Part shown: positions 16,927 through 26,142 of the stretch, in pieces | How the letters are laid out: each line of letters starts with the position of its first letter | Numbering within the stretch: position 1 is the stretch's first letter | DNA from: Ruegeria haliotis | GTDB lineage: Bacteria > Pseudomonadota > Alphaproteobacteria > Rhodobacterales > Rhodobacteraceae | Assembly: GCF_013377785.1 (NCBI RefSeq) | Contig: NZ_JABXWT010000012.1 | Location: 57,305-121,304 of the forward strand | Direction of reading: 5' to 3' | DNA length: 64,000 nt | The notes under the pieces: generated by a model | What the model was told of the DNA's origin: nothing | Database searches by the model: none | Seen by the model: the letters and a program-made list of their open reading frames with translations, nothing else | Made by a program: the position numbers and the translations under genes

Positions 16927-17351
16927 ATGAAGAAGATTTTCTGTGCGCCTTGATGGCTGTGTCTGCCTGCACCACCAAGCCGCTTGAGACTGCTATCCCC
17001 ACCCAAGCCGGTCACAATCTGCATTCCGCCAAAGTCGCGGTCGACTCGTGTTCTGTGGAAGCCGACGAAGGCGGCAACGCTGCAGTCATCGGTGGCTATG
17101 CAACCAATGTACTTTTGTTCGGCACCCTGATTGGCCCCATTTTAACAGCCCCCGTTCAGGACGAATTGCGCACCCAAGGTGAAATCGATCAGGTTGATCG
17201 CTGCTTGACCGAGCGGGGCTTCGAACGCCATGAGCTTACCCAAGGTGAGTCATTCTGGCTGCGCAATGCCTATGGCGAAGAGCGCGTGCGCCGATTGGAT
17301 CACTTGATCGGTGGCGGCACCATCGAAACCTACGGGACACCGAAGGTCTAA
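16927..17351 (+). CDS. Lipoprotein gene with apparent 1-base frameshift in the signal peptide
   Basis: The frame from about 16941 to 17351 encodes the body of a small lipoprotein: ALMAVSAC lipobox, then a mature part with GGNAAVIGGYATNVLLFGTLIGPIL and RCLTERGFERHEL. The natural start ATGAAGAAGATTTTC at 16927 is in another frame and runs into a stop at 16951. Adding one T to the TTTT run at 16937-16940 restores a perfect signal peptide MKKIFLCALMAVSAC. So the gene has either lost a base in a homopolymer or the sequence has an error. A TTG at 16902 opens the frame but gives no proper signal. It overlaps the GH25 gene tail to tail by 4 bases. Confidence 0.6.
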
Positions 17352-18154
17352 GTGTTCCCCGCTTTCCATTGGGCCCAGATTTCCGGTGTGCCGTTGAAGG
17401 TGTTGATATCAACTTTACCCTGCACACCGGGCACCAGCCCGGTGCCCGTGTATTGCCAAAACCGCCAAAGCGCCCGGGGGTAGACCTGACGTGGATGACC
17501 TGCGACTGACCTTAGCCAGAATTCGGTCTGTGGCAGGCGCCCGATATCGGTATCCTCGTAGAAGTCCACGGTCGTATAAACGATCGGTCGGCGACCATAG
17601 TGACGTTCCAGAATATCAAGGAACTGCTGCGCCTCGGCCCGGATAGCCTTGCCATCGGGTCGTAAGGTGCAGGTCTTGGAATGCGGCGTCCATTCCATGT
17701 CCAGTACATGCGGCAGATCTGCGCCTTTGGGCACATTCTGAATGAACCAACGGGCCTGCTCTCGGGCGGTGCGGCAGAAGTAATAATAGTGGTACGCCCC
17801 CCATGGCACGCCAGCCGCCTGTGCACCCTGCCTGTGATCGTCAAACAGCGGATCGGCAACGTCGCCACCCTCGGTCGCTTTGAGGAAAGCAAAGCTGATG
17901 CCCGAGGCCCGGGCCGTGCGCCAATCGATCGGGCCCTGCCAGCGCGACACGTCAACACCGTGCACCGGATAGTGCCCGGGATGCCGCTTTTCCCAGTCAT
18001 GAGGGTCGGCATCGCCGAAATCGGGGTAGATCACCGAAGGCGCCGTTCTGTCCACGACTGACGAAGGTTCTATCGCCTGAGGTTGCGGGCCACCACGCCC
18101 GCACGCAACAAGCACGGCCCCTGTAACGGCCAGCATGAGTGCAAATCGCATCAT
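17348..18154 (-). CDS. GH25 lysozyme-like lipoprotein
   Basis: Muramidase-type glycoside hydrolase of family 25, 268 residues. A lipoprotein signal MMRFALMLAVTGAVLVAC puts the lipidated Cys at 18. The catalytic domain (about 65-265) begins HGVDVSRWQGPIDW, and the acid pair lies in VLDMEW (near 150-155); KATEGGD, AYHYYYF and the terminal DINTFNG are further family marks. It would cut the glycan strands of peptidoglycan in the periplasm, in cell wall remodelling. Two Met codons open the frame; AGGAACC precedes the first. It faces the frameshifted lipoprotein gene. Confidence 0.9.
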   Translation of the reverse strand: MMRFALMLAVTGAVLVACGRGGPQPQAIEPSSVVDRTAPSVIYPDFGDADPHDWEKRHPGHYPVHGVDVSRWQGPIDWRTARASGISFAFLKATEGGDVADPLFDDHRQGAQAAGVPWGAYHYYYFCRTAREQARWFIQNVPKGADLPHVLDMEWTPHSKTCTLRPDGKAIRAEAQQFLDILERHYGRRPIVYTTVDFYEDTDIGRLPQTEFWLRSVAGHPRQVYPRALWRFWQYTGTGLVPGVQGKVDINTFNGTPEIWAQWKAGNT

Positions 18155-18530
18155 CGGTTCCTATTGAAATCTGCTCTTTTTATTGATCTTAGAATGACCG
18201 ATCCGGACCATAAGGCAACGCCGCATTTCACCAACGGCGGAAACCCACCGCCGTACAAAGCGTTTTATGGCAGTTTTGGCTTGATCCCTGCCCCAAAAGC
18301 CCATAAACGACCGAAATCCGGTGCCGCGCTTTGCGACTCCGGTGTTTTGGTTTGCATCATGGCGTGACGTCCCGCTTTCTTCAGTCAGGACGCGACATGG
18401 CAGACCAGACCAAAGGAACATTCGACCTGACCCTCTGGCGGGCTGCGCAAGTGGAACCCGATGAAGACCAAGAGCTCTCAGGCCGTGCCCAAACTTCGTG
18501 GACCAACCACGAGCAGATAGGAGAAATGCG
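18155..18530. other. 376-base intergenic region upstream of rplS
   Basis: No supported gene. It should hold the divergent promoters of the GH25 gene and rplS. A long imperfect hairpin lies at 18264-18307 and a short one, GGCGG...CCGCC, at about 18237-18252. A small frame beginning at 18397 (47 codons) overlaps the rplS start but shows no family features. Confidence 0.5.
18264..18307 (+). promoter_or_regulatory. Long imperfect hairpin in the rplS upstream region
   Basis: TTTATGG (18264-18270) pairs with CCATAAA (18301-18307), and TTTTGG (18274-18279) with CCAAAA (18293-18298), separated by a small internal loop, giving 13 pairs. It has no T-run directly behind it, so it is not a normal terminator. 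It could be part of an L19 leader or a protein-binding site. Confidence 0.4.
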
Positions 18531-18914
18531 ATGGACCTGATCGCACAGCTTGAGGCGGAACAGATTGCCGCCCTGGGGAAAGACATCCCCGACTTCAAAG
18601 CCGGAGACACCATCCGTGTTGGCTATAAGGTGACCGAAGGGTCGCGCACCCGTGTGCAGAACTACGAAGGCGTCTGCATCGCGCGCAACAACGGCAAAGG
18701 CATTGCCGGTTCGTTCACCGTTCGCAAAATCTCGTTTGGCGAAGGTGTGGAGCGTGTGTTCCCGCTGTTTTCGACAAACATCGACAGCATCACCGTTGTC
18801 CGCCGTGGCCGCGTTCGTCGCGCCAAACTGTACTATCTGCGCTCGCGTCGTGGTAAATCCGCACGTATCGCAGAAGTCACCAACTACAAGCCCAAGGCTG
18901 GCGCCGAAGCGTAA
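18531..18914 (+). CDS. rplS: 50S ribosomal protein L19
   Basis: Ribosomal protein bL19 of 127 residues at the 30S-50S interface. It starts [20 protein letters not shown]; the ATG at 18531 has AGGAGA 7 bases before it, and an upstream ATG at 18498 is not supported. Family stretches [30 protein letters not shown] and [19 protein letters not shown] are complete. It is followed after 11 bases by rpmE. It is uncoupled from trmD by the lipoprotein and GH25 genes and a long leader, so it probably has its own promoter. Confidence 0.97.
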   Translation: MDLIAQLEAEQIAALGKDIPDFKAGDTIRVGYKVTEGSRTRVQNYEGVCIARNNGKGIAGSFTVRKISFGEGVERVFPLFSTNIDSITVVRRGRVRRAKLYYLRSRRGKSARIAEVTNYKPKAGAEA

Positions 18915-18925
18915 GGAACGGAAAG

Positions 18926-19147
18926 ATGAAAAAAGACATCCATCCCGATTATCACGTCATCGACGTCAAAATGACCGATGGCACCGTAGTTCAGATGAAA
19001 TCCACCTGGGGTGCCGAAGGCGATCAGCTGGCTCTGGAAATCGATCCGTCTGTGCACCCGGCATGGACCGGTGGTTCGTCGCGCCTGATGGACGCGGGCG
19101 GTCGTGTATCGAAGTTTAAAAAGAAATACGAAGGTCTGGGTTTCTGA
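18926..19147 (+). CDS. rpmE: 50S ribosomal protein L31
   Basis: Ribosomal protein bL31 of 73 residues, forming an inter-subunit bridge. It starts [19 protein letters not shown] and ends [22 protein letters not shown]. There is no CxxC zinc motif, so this is the zinc-free (C-minus) form usual in alphaproteobacteria. It lies 11 bases after rplS with AAGGAACGG between, clearly one operon, and is followed by a good terminator. Confidence 0.95.
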   Translation: MKKDIHPDYHVIDVKMTDGTVVQMKSTWGAEGDQLALEIDPSVHPAWTGGSSRLMDAGGRVSKFKKKYEGLGF

Positions 19148-19170
19148 TCCCAAACCGATTTGTTTCAAAG

Positions 19171-19198
19171 AAAGGTCGCCAGCTGGCGGCCTTTTTTG
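19171..19198 (+). terminator. Rho-independent terminator after rpmE
   Basis: GGTCGCC (19174-19180) pairs with GGCGGCC (19185-19191), with one G-T pair and an AGCT loop, followed by six T. It closes the rplS-rpmE transcript. Confidence 0.88.
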
Positions 19199-19230
19199 TT
19201 GCCTATGACCGGATGCGTTCAGACTTGACG

Positions 19231-20826
19231 TTATTTTCGGGGCTGGGTCAGCTGGGTCGCGCTGTGCAATGGCGGCACAGGTCCGCGAAGAAGCATCACG
19301 GCGATCAGCAATCCGATACAGGCCGCACCCATTGCCATCAGCATTGCACTGTCAAACGCGTTGTCCTGCAAATCACGTAGCGCTTTGGCCAAAGTGGTGC
19401 CGGGCTCGGGAATCAGCTCTGCGATCAACTGCTCGACCTGACTGGGTGTACCATGTGTCAGCGCATGGGCCAGATCATCGCGCTGCGTTGATCCTTTGGG
19501 CAGCGCATCGATCACCTCGGACAAGCCGGACCGGATTGTTACGGATTGAGCAAGACCACCGACCACAGATCCCATGGTTGCTCCGAAATAGAGGAAGGCG
19601 TTGATCACACCGGACCCCTGCCCGACATGCTCTTCGGGCAGCAACCGCAAGCCGAGGCGGGGTAGCAAGGAAAAGCATATTCCGAGCCCGACCCCAACAA
19701 TCACCAGCTTCCACCAGATTTCAGAATAATCCGTGGCGTTCGTTGTTGTCGCAAGCAGCAAGAACCCACAGGCCATGGCGGCCATTGCCAAAGCAATCGG
19801 CCATTGAAAGCTGTAGGGGCCCAAAAAGCGTGGCGCAGTGACGGAGATCGCGAACATGCTGAGGCTTAGCGGCAATATCGCGGCCCCCGCACCGATTGCA
19901 GACAAGCCCAAAGCATCTGGAGATTGGACAAAAACATTGAAGTACACAAAAAAGCAGAACAGCGAGAAACCAACCAAGAACATGCCGGTTGCGGCCATAA
20001 GGTATCGCGGATGGCGGAAATAGCGCAGTTCGACCAATGGATCTTCGCTGCGCTGCGAGGTGATAACCAACGCGACAGCCGCCACCGCCGCAACGCCAAG
20101 CGGCACGAGGGTCAACGCAGTGGTCCAGCCATGGCTTTCCCCATTGCTGAGCGCAAAAGACAGCGGGCCAAGCAGCAAAACGATGGCAATTGCACCCGGA
20201 TAATCAAACCTGGCCCCGGCAAGACGGGTGTCGGGTACGTATTTTCTTTTGCTGACATGCAGGCCGATGAAAAAGGCAATTGTCAGCAGAACAAGATCTG
20301 CCGCGAAAACGCCCCTCCAACTCAGGTAATTGGCAAAGCTTCCGCCTACAATCGGGCCTACGCCGATAGCCAGACCCACGATGGCGCCCCATGCGCCGGT
20401 CACTCCGGCCCGTTGATCCTCGGGTGTTGCCGCGGTCAGCAAGGACAACGACGTCCCAAACAGCGCTGCGGCCCCGGCACCTTGCGCACCGCGACCGATC
20501 AGCAGCATGGCAGCGTCTTGCGAAACCATCACCAAAGCCGACCCGCAGGCAAAGACGATCATCCCGAAGAAGAACACGCCCATCTTGCCGGTAAGGTCCC
20601 CAAGACGGCTCACGATGGTCACGAGGGTGGCACTGACCACCGTATAGATCGCCATCACCCATTGCAGGCCCGATGGCGTCAGATCAAACTCAGCTTTGAG
20701 ATTTGGCAGAATGGTCGCAACGGCAGTGGTGTTGAACCCCACGACCATCATGCAGATCGCAGTCATCAGCAGCACGACACGCGCGCCACCGGCATCTGAG
20801 GGGTCTTCTGAAACTGTGGTCGACAT
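19231..20826 (-). CDS. MFS transporter of the 14-helix (DHA2) type
   Basis: Inner-membrane efflux-type transporter of 531 residues from ATG 20826 (the frame is open to a GTG at 20904). Motif A of the major facilitator superfamily appears as GLQWVMAIYTVVSATLV and SRLGDLTGKMGVFFFG; GRGAQGAGAAALF and GAWGAIVGLAIGVGPIVGG match the drug:proton antiporter motif C region. About 14 hydrophobic helices can be counted, with a soluble loop near 470-515. The substrate is unknown. No regulator is adjacent. Confidence 0.87.
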   Translation of the reverse strand: MSTTVSEDPSDAGGARVVLLMTAICMMVVGFNTTAVATILPNLKAEFDLTPSGLQWVMAIYTVVSATLVTIVSRLGDLTGKMGVFFFGMIVFACGSALVMVSQDAAMLLIGRGAQGAGAAALFGTSLSLLTAATPEDQRAGVTGAWGAIVGLAIGVGPIVGGSFANYLSWRGVFAADLVLLTIAFFIGLHVSKRKYVPDTRLAGARFDYPGAIAIVLLLGPLSFALSNGESHGWTTALTLVPLGVAAVAAVALVITSQRSEDPLVELRYFRHPRYLMAATGMFLVGFSLFCFFVYFNVFVQSPDALGLSAIGAGAAILPLSLSMFAISVTAPRFLGPYSFQWPIALAMAAMACGFLLLATTTNATDYSEIWWKLVIVGVGLGICFSLLPRLGLRLLPEEHVGQGSGVINAFLYFGATMGSVVGGLAQSVTIRSGLSEVIDALPKGSTQRDDLAHALTHGTPSQVEQLIAELIPEPGTTLAKALRDLQDNAFDSAMLMAMGAACIGLLIAVMLLRGPVPPLHSATQLTQPRK

Positions 20827-21004
20827 TATCGTGCCCTCATTGCCTGCCCCGGCTTTGGAAGCCAGTAAATCCCTTGGGTAAAACCTTCTGAGGTCTGTGG
20901 TCACTCAAGTTAACTTATGGACATTAAAACAAATTTTTGGCGTTCCGCATAGTAGCGCCAAAATGAACACGCCTAATCGAGTTTCCAACTGACCGGGGGC
21001 GAGG

Positions 21005-21892
21005 TCAGATCCAATACGCCAGCGCCACTGGCAGCACGACGATTGTGGTCAAGGTCGAGACCAGAATGAATCCGGCCACATCCGGCCCGTATTCCGGCAC
21101 ATGCTGGTCGATGAACAGGTAGGTCGCCACGGACGAAGGCATCAAGCAGCACAGGATCAATGCCCCGCGTTCAGTGCCGGTAAACCCGAACAGCCAGATC
21201 AAGGCACTGGCAATTGCCACGGCCATCACCAGATGCAACGCCGTCAGCAGCACGGCCCGGCCCAGGCTGTTGATCCGCAAAGTGGCCAACGTATGGCCCA
21301 GCGTCAGCAGCATCAAAGGGATCGACAAACCACCCATGATGTCAAAGGACCTGGAAATCGGTTGTGGCAGGCTCTGCCCTGTGGCCATCAGGATCAGGGA
21401 CACGATCACCGCATAGATGATAGGTGACGTTGCCAATTTCTTTGGTGAGAACTCACCAGCCGGTATCCACATGCCGACAGTAAAGATACTGACCAGCACA
21501 ACGACCACAAACGCCATTGTATAGGCCATGCCCGCATCGCCCAGCGCCAACAAAGTGATCGGCAGGCCGATATTGCCCACATTGCCATGCATCAGCGGCG
21601 TGAGGAACGCGCGCACCGGCAGGCGAAGGCCCCGAAGCGCCAGGAACCCCAGAACCCCGAACGCCGCCACCGCCAAGGCGGCGGCAGTCATCATGTCCAG
21701 AAAGGTTCCGACAGCCAGTTTGGTGGTCGGCAGGTGCGAGATGATCAGCGTCGGATACCCGACCTTTGAAACGATGCCGCCAATTACTTTGTTGTCGAAG
21801 GGCGCGTGGAAAACGGCCAGACAATACCCGATCCCGGCGCAGATCAGTACGGGCAGAACCACGTTCAATACGTTCAGAAACAGGTGATCCAA
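21005..21892 (-). CDS. AEC-family transporter
   Basis: Membrane carrier of 295 residues of the auxin efflux carrier family, with about ten helices in two groups of five. Marks are GIGYCLAVFHAPFDNKVIGGIVSKVGYP near the start and HGNVGNIGLPITLLALGDAG in the middle, plus a CCLMPSSVATYLF stretch near the C-terminus. Bacterial members move organic acids or other anions. The start is TTG at 21892, supported by AAGGAGGA upstream. It follows the MFS gene on the same strand, but a gap of about 100 bases separates them, so an operon is not certain. Confidence 0.82.
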   Translation of the reverse strand: MDHLFLNVLNVVLPVLICAGIGYCLAVFHAPFDNKVIGGIVSKVGYPTLIISHLPTTKLAVGTFLDMMTAAALAVAAFGVLGFLALRGLRLPVRAFLTPLMHGNVGNIGLPITLLALGDAGMAYTMAFVVVVLVSIFTVGMWIPAGEFSPKKLATSPIIYAVIVSLILMATGQSLPQPISRSFDIMGGLSIPLMLLTLGHTLATLRINSLGRAVLLTALHLVMAVAIASALIWLFGFTGTERGALILCCLMPSSVATYLFIDQHVPEYGPDVAGFILVSTLTTIVVLPVALAYWI

Positions 21893-22110
21893 CCCGCATC
21901 CTCCTTGCCGAACCCCTGATCAGACAGTGAATCAGGGCCGCAGGTTTGGCAAGCGTTGCGCTGTAACATGCGATCTGGGAAAGGTTTTCCAAATTAGAGC
22001 CTGATATTGCCCCTCAGCGGCGCTTGAGGTTCTTTCCTTCCACGCTGACACAACATATAGTGGCCTGTAACAACGTGTGGACAAACACGGCACGACTTGG
22101 GAACACAAGC

Positions 22111-22920
22111 ATGGCACATATCATTGTGGTCGGAAACGAAAAGGGCGGCGCAGGCAAATCGACCGTGTCGATGCATGTGGCGACAGCGCTGGCGCGTCTG
22201 GGCCACAAGGTCAGCACGCTGGATCTGGACCTGCGGCAGCGCAGTCTGGGGCGCTATTTCGAAAACCGTGGCAACTTTCTGAATGGCGCCGAGGCTACCC
22301 TACCCAGCCCGCGCCATCACGACCTGCCCGAGATCGACGCGAGCACGCTGAAGCCCGGCGAAAACATCTATGATCACCGCCTGTCCGTCGCCGTGTCCGA
22401 GCTGGAAAGCGACAGTGATTTCATCCTGATCGACTGCCCCGGTTCGCATACCCGACTGAGCCAGGTGGCACATTCACTGGCAGATACACTGATCACGCCG
22501 CTGAACGACAGCTTCATCGACTTTGACCTGCTCGCCCGCATCGACTCGAAAGGTGAGAAGATCCTCGGGCCATCTGTCTATTCCGAGATGGTCTGGAACG
22601 CGCGGCAGTTGCGGGCGCAGGCCGGGTTGAAACCGATCGACTGGATCGTCGTGCGCAACCGGGTCGGCACCCAGCGCATGGTGAACAAGGAAAAGATGCA
22701 GCGCGCCATCGAGATGCTGTCGCAGCGGATCGGGTTCCGTGTCGCCTCGGGCTTTTCCGAGCGGGTCATCTTTCGCGAATTGTTCCCGCGCGGCCTGACC
22801 TTGCTGGATCTGAAAGATATCGGGGTCCGGCAGATGAACATCTCGAACATTGCGGCACGGCAGGAATTGCGTGATATGATGAAAGAGTTGAACCTGCCGG
22901 GTGTCGAAATCGACTTTTAA
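22111..22920 (+). CDS. mipZ: Division plane positioning ATPase MipZ
   Basis: ParA/MinD-type ATPase of 269 residues. The deviant Walker A is VVGNEKGGAGKST (6-18), followed by LDLDLRQRSLGRYFENR, FILIDCPG and TPLNDSFIDFDLL. These stretches match the alphaproteobacterial MipZ family, which forms a gradient from ParB-bound origins and blocks FtsZ near the poles. DWIVVRNRVGTQRMVNK and RVIFRELFPRGLTLLDL confirm the assignment. The frame is open upstream but ATG 22111 is the family start. Its TAA overlaps the stop codon of the cyclase gene tail to tail by 3 bases. Confidence 0.93.
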   Translation: MAHIIVVGNEKGGAGKSTVSMHVATALARLGHKVSTLDLDLRQRSLGRYFENRGNFLNGAEATLPSPRHHDLPEIDASTLKPGENIYDHRLSVAVSELESDSDFILIDCPGSHTRLSQVAHSLADTLITPLNDSFIDFDLLARIDSKGEKILGPSVYSEMVWNARQLRAQAGLKPIDWIVVRNRVGTQRMVNKEKMQRAIEMLSQRIGFRVASGFSERVIFRELFPRGLTLLDLKDIGVRQMNISNIAARQELRDMMKELNLPGVEIDF

Positions 22921-24152
22921 TCCGTCGGCGTATAGACGGTGAACAGCTCTTTGGGTTCGTGTACTCCACGCAGCATGTACCGGCCCACCGAGATCAGGTC
23001 CTGCGCACAGGGTTGCGCGGCACGGGCGACATCGTCGGAAATCAGGATTCTCTGACCGAGTGATCTATGCATCCCGGCAATCCGTGCAGCCTGATTGACG
23101 GCGGGGCCGATCACCGTGAAATCCAGACGGGTTTTCGAGCCAATGTTGCCGTACAGGATCTCACCCGAATGCAGGGCAAGCGTAAAGTTTGCCACGGGCA
23201 ATCCATCGGCCCGCCGTTGAGCGTTGAGGTCGTCCATCCGGGTCTGTAGCTGTGGTACAGCCCCAAGCGCGGCACGGGCATCTGCGTCGATCTCGCCGAC
23301 ATCGAACATGGCCATCAGGCCGTCGCCCATGAATTTCAGAATGTTGCCCCCGTTGTCGTGCACCACACCAACGGCAACGGCGAGATAATCATTCAACATA
23401 TCGATGATTTCATGCCCCGGCAGATCTTCGGACAGGTTGGTGAACCCTTCGAGGTCAAAGTTCCAGATCACCGCATCAATCTGCTGAAGTGAACCGCGCC
23501 GGATTTCACCTGACAACACGCGCCGCCCCGCATCGCGCCCCAGATAGATACGCATCAGGTCCTTCGCCATATTTTGGTTCTTATCTGATTTCAACGCCAA
23601 TCCCAAATGGGGCAAGACTGCGTTGATTTGCGTCAGATCGTGATCTTCAAATCCATTGGGCGCGTCGCTTGTCCAGGACATCAGCACACCATCACTGACT
23701 TTCTGCCCCCCCTCGGGGCGTACATGTCCCGACCGGTCATACGAAATGCCTGTCGCATAATAGTCAGTCGCACCGTTCTCGCGCAGGTCATTGAGCAAGG
23801 GAAATCGGCTGGGGTCGTTCTGATCGACCAGTTTTGCACGAATTTCGTCCAGATCCTCGTGCAGCAAGGCGTAAAGTGGACTGCGCTGCCAGATCTCGCT
23901 TGGCGTGTCTGTATTTTCGAACTTTTCGGATTCACCACCCCTGTTCTTGTACCAGCTATAGCCTGTTCCGCCATACAGCGGGTGCAAGGTCGATTGCGCC
24001 GCGTGAAAGCGCATCAAGGGAATGCCCATGTCGACAAGACGCGTGCAGAACCCGTCCAGTAATTCTTCCTGCCCGGCACCTTCCAGCCCTTTCGCGACCA
24101 ACCAGTCAATCAAGCTATTCATCGGGGCCGCAAGGGTATCAGAAGGTTTCAT
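22917..24152 (-). CDS. Class III adenylate/guanylate cyclase
   Basis: Soluble nucleotide cyclase of 411 residues. The N-terminal 200 residues form an unrecognised sensor region beginning with a helical part (MNSLIDWLVAKGLEGAG). The catalytic domain (about 225-405) has the metal-binding Asp233 in NFDLEGFTNLSE and Asp277 in KFMGDGLMAMFD. Lys273 and the DFTVIGPAVNQAARIA stretch supply base and transition-state contacts, so the site looks complete. No membrane helix is seen. The most likely product is cAMP. The gene converges on mipZ and stands behind the MarR gene on the same strand. Confidence 0.88.
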   Translation of the reverse strand: MKPSDTLAAPMNSLIDWLVAKGLEGAGQEELLDGFCTRLVDMGIPLMRFHAAQSTLHPLYGGTGYSWYKNRGGESEKFENTDTPSEIWQRSPLYALLHEDLDEIRAKLVDQNDPSRFPLLNDLRENGATDYYATGISYDRSGHVRPEGGQKVSDGVLMSWTSDAPNGFEDHDLTQINAVLPHLGLALKSDKNQNMAKDLMRIYLGRDAGRRVLSGEIRRGSLQQIDAVIWNFDLEGFTNLSEDLPGHEIIDMLNDYLAVAVGVVHDNGGNILKFMGDGLMAMFDVGEIDADARAALGAVPQLQTRMDDLNAQRRADGLPVANFTLALHSGEILYGNIGSKTRLDFTVIGPAVNQAARIAGMHRSLGQRILISDDVARAAQPCAQDLISVGRYMLRGVHEPKELFTVYTPTD

Positions 24153-24212
24153 TATGGTGTCCGCGTCAATTCAGTGACACATCTGGGCATGATCGGATCG
24201 AATTACCAGTAC

Positions 24213-24665
24213 TCAATCCATTCCGGCCAGACGCCGTAGCATGCGACGCAGCAACGCCGCTTCGTCTGCGCTGAACAGACCTGCCAGTCGTGCATCATAC
24301 TGCTGGGCGATCCCGCGCAACTCCCGATAAACCGTTTGTCCCGCCGGTGTCAGCACCAGCCATTCCACCCGGCGATCACCTTCATCCCGTGAGCGCTTCA
24401 GAAAGCGGCGCTGTTCCAGCTTGCGCACGGCCCGGCTGATCTTGGTTTTATGGGTTTTGGCCCGTTCGCCGATATCTTTGGCGGTCATCTCACCAAAGAT
24501 GCCAAGGTGAAACAGAACCCGCCATTCGGTGCGCAACAGACCATAGCGGTCTTTATAGGCGCGCTGAAACTCGAGCGAGCTTTCCTCGGCGGCCTGATTC
24601 AATAGAAACGGCAGGAAATTCTGCAGGTCAAAATCATCATTTTTTCTGAATTTATCGTTTGTCAT
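24213..24665 (-). CDS. MarR-family regulator, probable repressor of the homogentisate genes
   Basis: Winged-helix regulator of 150 residues. The MarR core is seen as LLRTEWRVLFHLGIFGEMTAKDIGERAKTHKTKISRAVRKLEQRRFL, with the wing SRDEGDRRVEWLVLTPAG. It diverges from hmgA across only 57 bases, and MarR or IclR proteins in this place commonly sense homogentisate. An inverted repeat in the gap (24672-24689) is a candidate operator for both directions. The ligand is inferred from position alone. Confidence 0.85.
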   Translation of the reverse strand: MTNDKFRKNDDFDLQNFLPFLLNQAAEESSLEFQRAYKDRYGLLRTEWRVLFHLGIFGEMTAKDIGERAKTHKTKISRAVRKLEQRRFLKRSRDEGDRRVEWLVLTPAGQTVYRELRGIAQQYDARLAGLFSADEAALLRRMLRRLAGMD

Positions 24666-24671
24666 GCTTGT

Positions 24672-24689
24672 TAGTTACAAAATCAACTA
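24672..24689. promoter_or_regulatory. Candidate MarR operator in the marR-hmgA gap
   Basis: Inverted repeat TAGTT (24672-24676) and AACTA (24685-24689) with an 8-base AT-rich spacer, lying in the 57-base divergent promoter region. Size and symmetry suit a MarR dimer, but short AT-rich repeats arise easily by chance. Confidence 0.4.
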
Positions 24690-24722
24690 TTATCCGACAA
24701 GCAGCAAACGGAGGAACACACG

Positions 24723-26078
24723 ATGAATCGTCCGACGAATCCGCACACTCTGACCCAAGCCAACGCGCCGGTCGGGACACATGCCGGTTACATGCCCGGC
24801 TTTGGCAACGATTTCGAAACCGAAGCCCTGCCCGACGCCCTGCCACAAGGGATGAACAGCCCGCAAAAGTGCAACTATGGCCTTTACGGAGAGCAGCTGA
24901 GTGGTACGGCGTTTACAGCCAATCCGCCCGAGCGGACCTGGTGCTATCGCATCCGGCCTTCGGTGAAGCATTCGCATCGTTATGAAAAGATCAATCTGCC
25001 TCATTGGAAATCAGCGCCTTGCATCGACCCTGATGTGATCAGCCTGGGTCAGTACCGCTGGGACCCGGTGCCCCATTCTGACAGCGGCCAGAACTGGCTG
25101 ACCGGCATGCGGACGATGACAACCGCCGGAGATGTCAATACGCAGGTCGGCATGGCCAGCCATATCTATCTAGTCACGGAATCGATGGTCGATGACTATT
25201 TCTTCTCGGCGGATTCCGAGCTGTTGGTGGTGCCACAAGAAGGCCGCCTGCGCTTTGCGACCGAGTTGGGGATCATCGACCTTGCGCCCAAGGAGATCGC
25301 CATCATTCCACGTGGGCTACTTTATCGCGTCGAAGTTCTGGAAGGACCCGCGCGCGGCTTTGTCTGCGAGAATTACGGGCAGAAATTCGAACTCCCGGGC
25401 CGTGGTCCTATTGGTGCCAACTGCATGGCCAACCCCCGCGATTTTAAGGCGCCGGTGGCGGCGTTCGAGGATCGCGAGGTGCCCTCGACCGTGACCATCA
25501 AATGGTGTGGACAGTTCCATACGACCAAGATCGGCCACAGCCCGTTGGACGTGGTTGCGTGGCACGGTAACTACGCACCTTATAAATACGATCTGCGCAC
25601 ATACTGTCCGGTTGGCGCGATCCTGTTCGATCACCCTGATCCGTCAATCTTTACCGTCCTGACGGCCCCATCAGGCCAGCCGGGCACGGCCAATATCGAC
25701 TTTGTCCTGTTCCGCGAACGCTGGATGGTAGCCGAGAACACGTTCCGCCCGCCGTGGTACCACAAGAACATCATGTCCGAGCTGATGGGCAACATTTACG
25801 GACAGTACGACGCTAAACCTCAGGGCTTCGTCCCCGGCGGCATGAGCCTGCACAACATGATGATCCCACACGGCCCTGACAATGAAGCCTTTGAAAAGGC
25901 GTCGAACGCCAATCTGGGGCCGGACAAGCTGGACCAGACCATGTCCTTCATGTTCGAAACCCGCTTCCCGCAACACCTGACGACATTTGCCGCCAACGAA
26001 GCACCGTTGCAGGATGACTATATCGATTGCTGGACGTCGCTTGAGAAGAAATTCGACGGCACGCCGGGAAAGAAGTAA
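24723..26078 (+). CDS. hmgA: Homogentisate 1,2-dioxygenase
   Basis: Ring-opening dioxygenase of 451 residues: homogentisate plus O2 gives maleylacetoacetate. The N-terminal [19 protein letters not shown] is a strong family mark. Iron ligands are found in the [15 protein letters not shown] stretch (His and Glu) and in [13 protein letters not shown] (His). [15 protein letters not shown] and [13 protein letters not shown] also match. An AACGGAGG ribosome site precedes the ATG. It is the first gene of a plus-strand group running to 31.4 kb that covers the lower aromatic pathway. Confidence 0.97.
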   Translation: MNRPTNPHTLTQANAPVGTHAGYMPGFGNDFETEALPDALPQGMNSPQKCNYGLYGEQLSGTAFTANPPERTWCYRIRPSVKHSHRYEKINLPHWKSAPCIDPDVISLGQYRWDPVPHSDSGQNWLTGMRTMTTAGDVNTQVGMASHIYLVTESMVDDYFFSADSELLVVPQEGRLRFATELGIIDLAPKEIAIIPRGLLYRVEVLEGPARGFVCENYGQKFELPGRGPIGANCMANPRDFKAPVAAFEDREVPSTVTIKWCGQFHTTKIGHSPLDVVAWHGNYAPYKYDLRTYCPVGAILFDHPDPSIFTVLTAPSGQPGTANIDFVLFRERWMVAENTFRPPWYHKNIMSELMGNIYGQYDAKPQGFVPGGMSLHNMMIPHGPDNEAFEKASNANLGPDKLDQTMSFMFETRFPQHLTTFAANEAPLQDDYIDCWTSLEKKFDGTPGKK

Positions 26079-26142
26079 GCACTATTGGATAGCCATCGTT
26101 TTCAGTAAAAACCTTGGCGCCAGACACAGGTTTGGAGAAAAG

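Noticed and set aside
18397..18540. Small frame of 47 codons before rplS
   Set aside because: No known family, overlaps the rplS start and lacks a good ribosome site; may be leader sequence.
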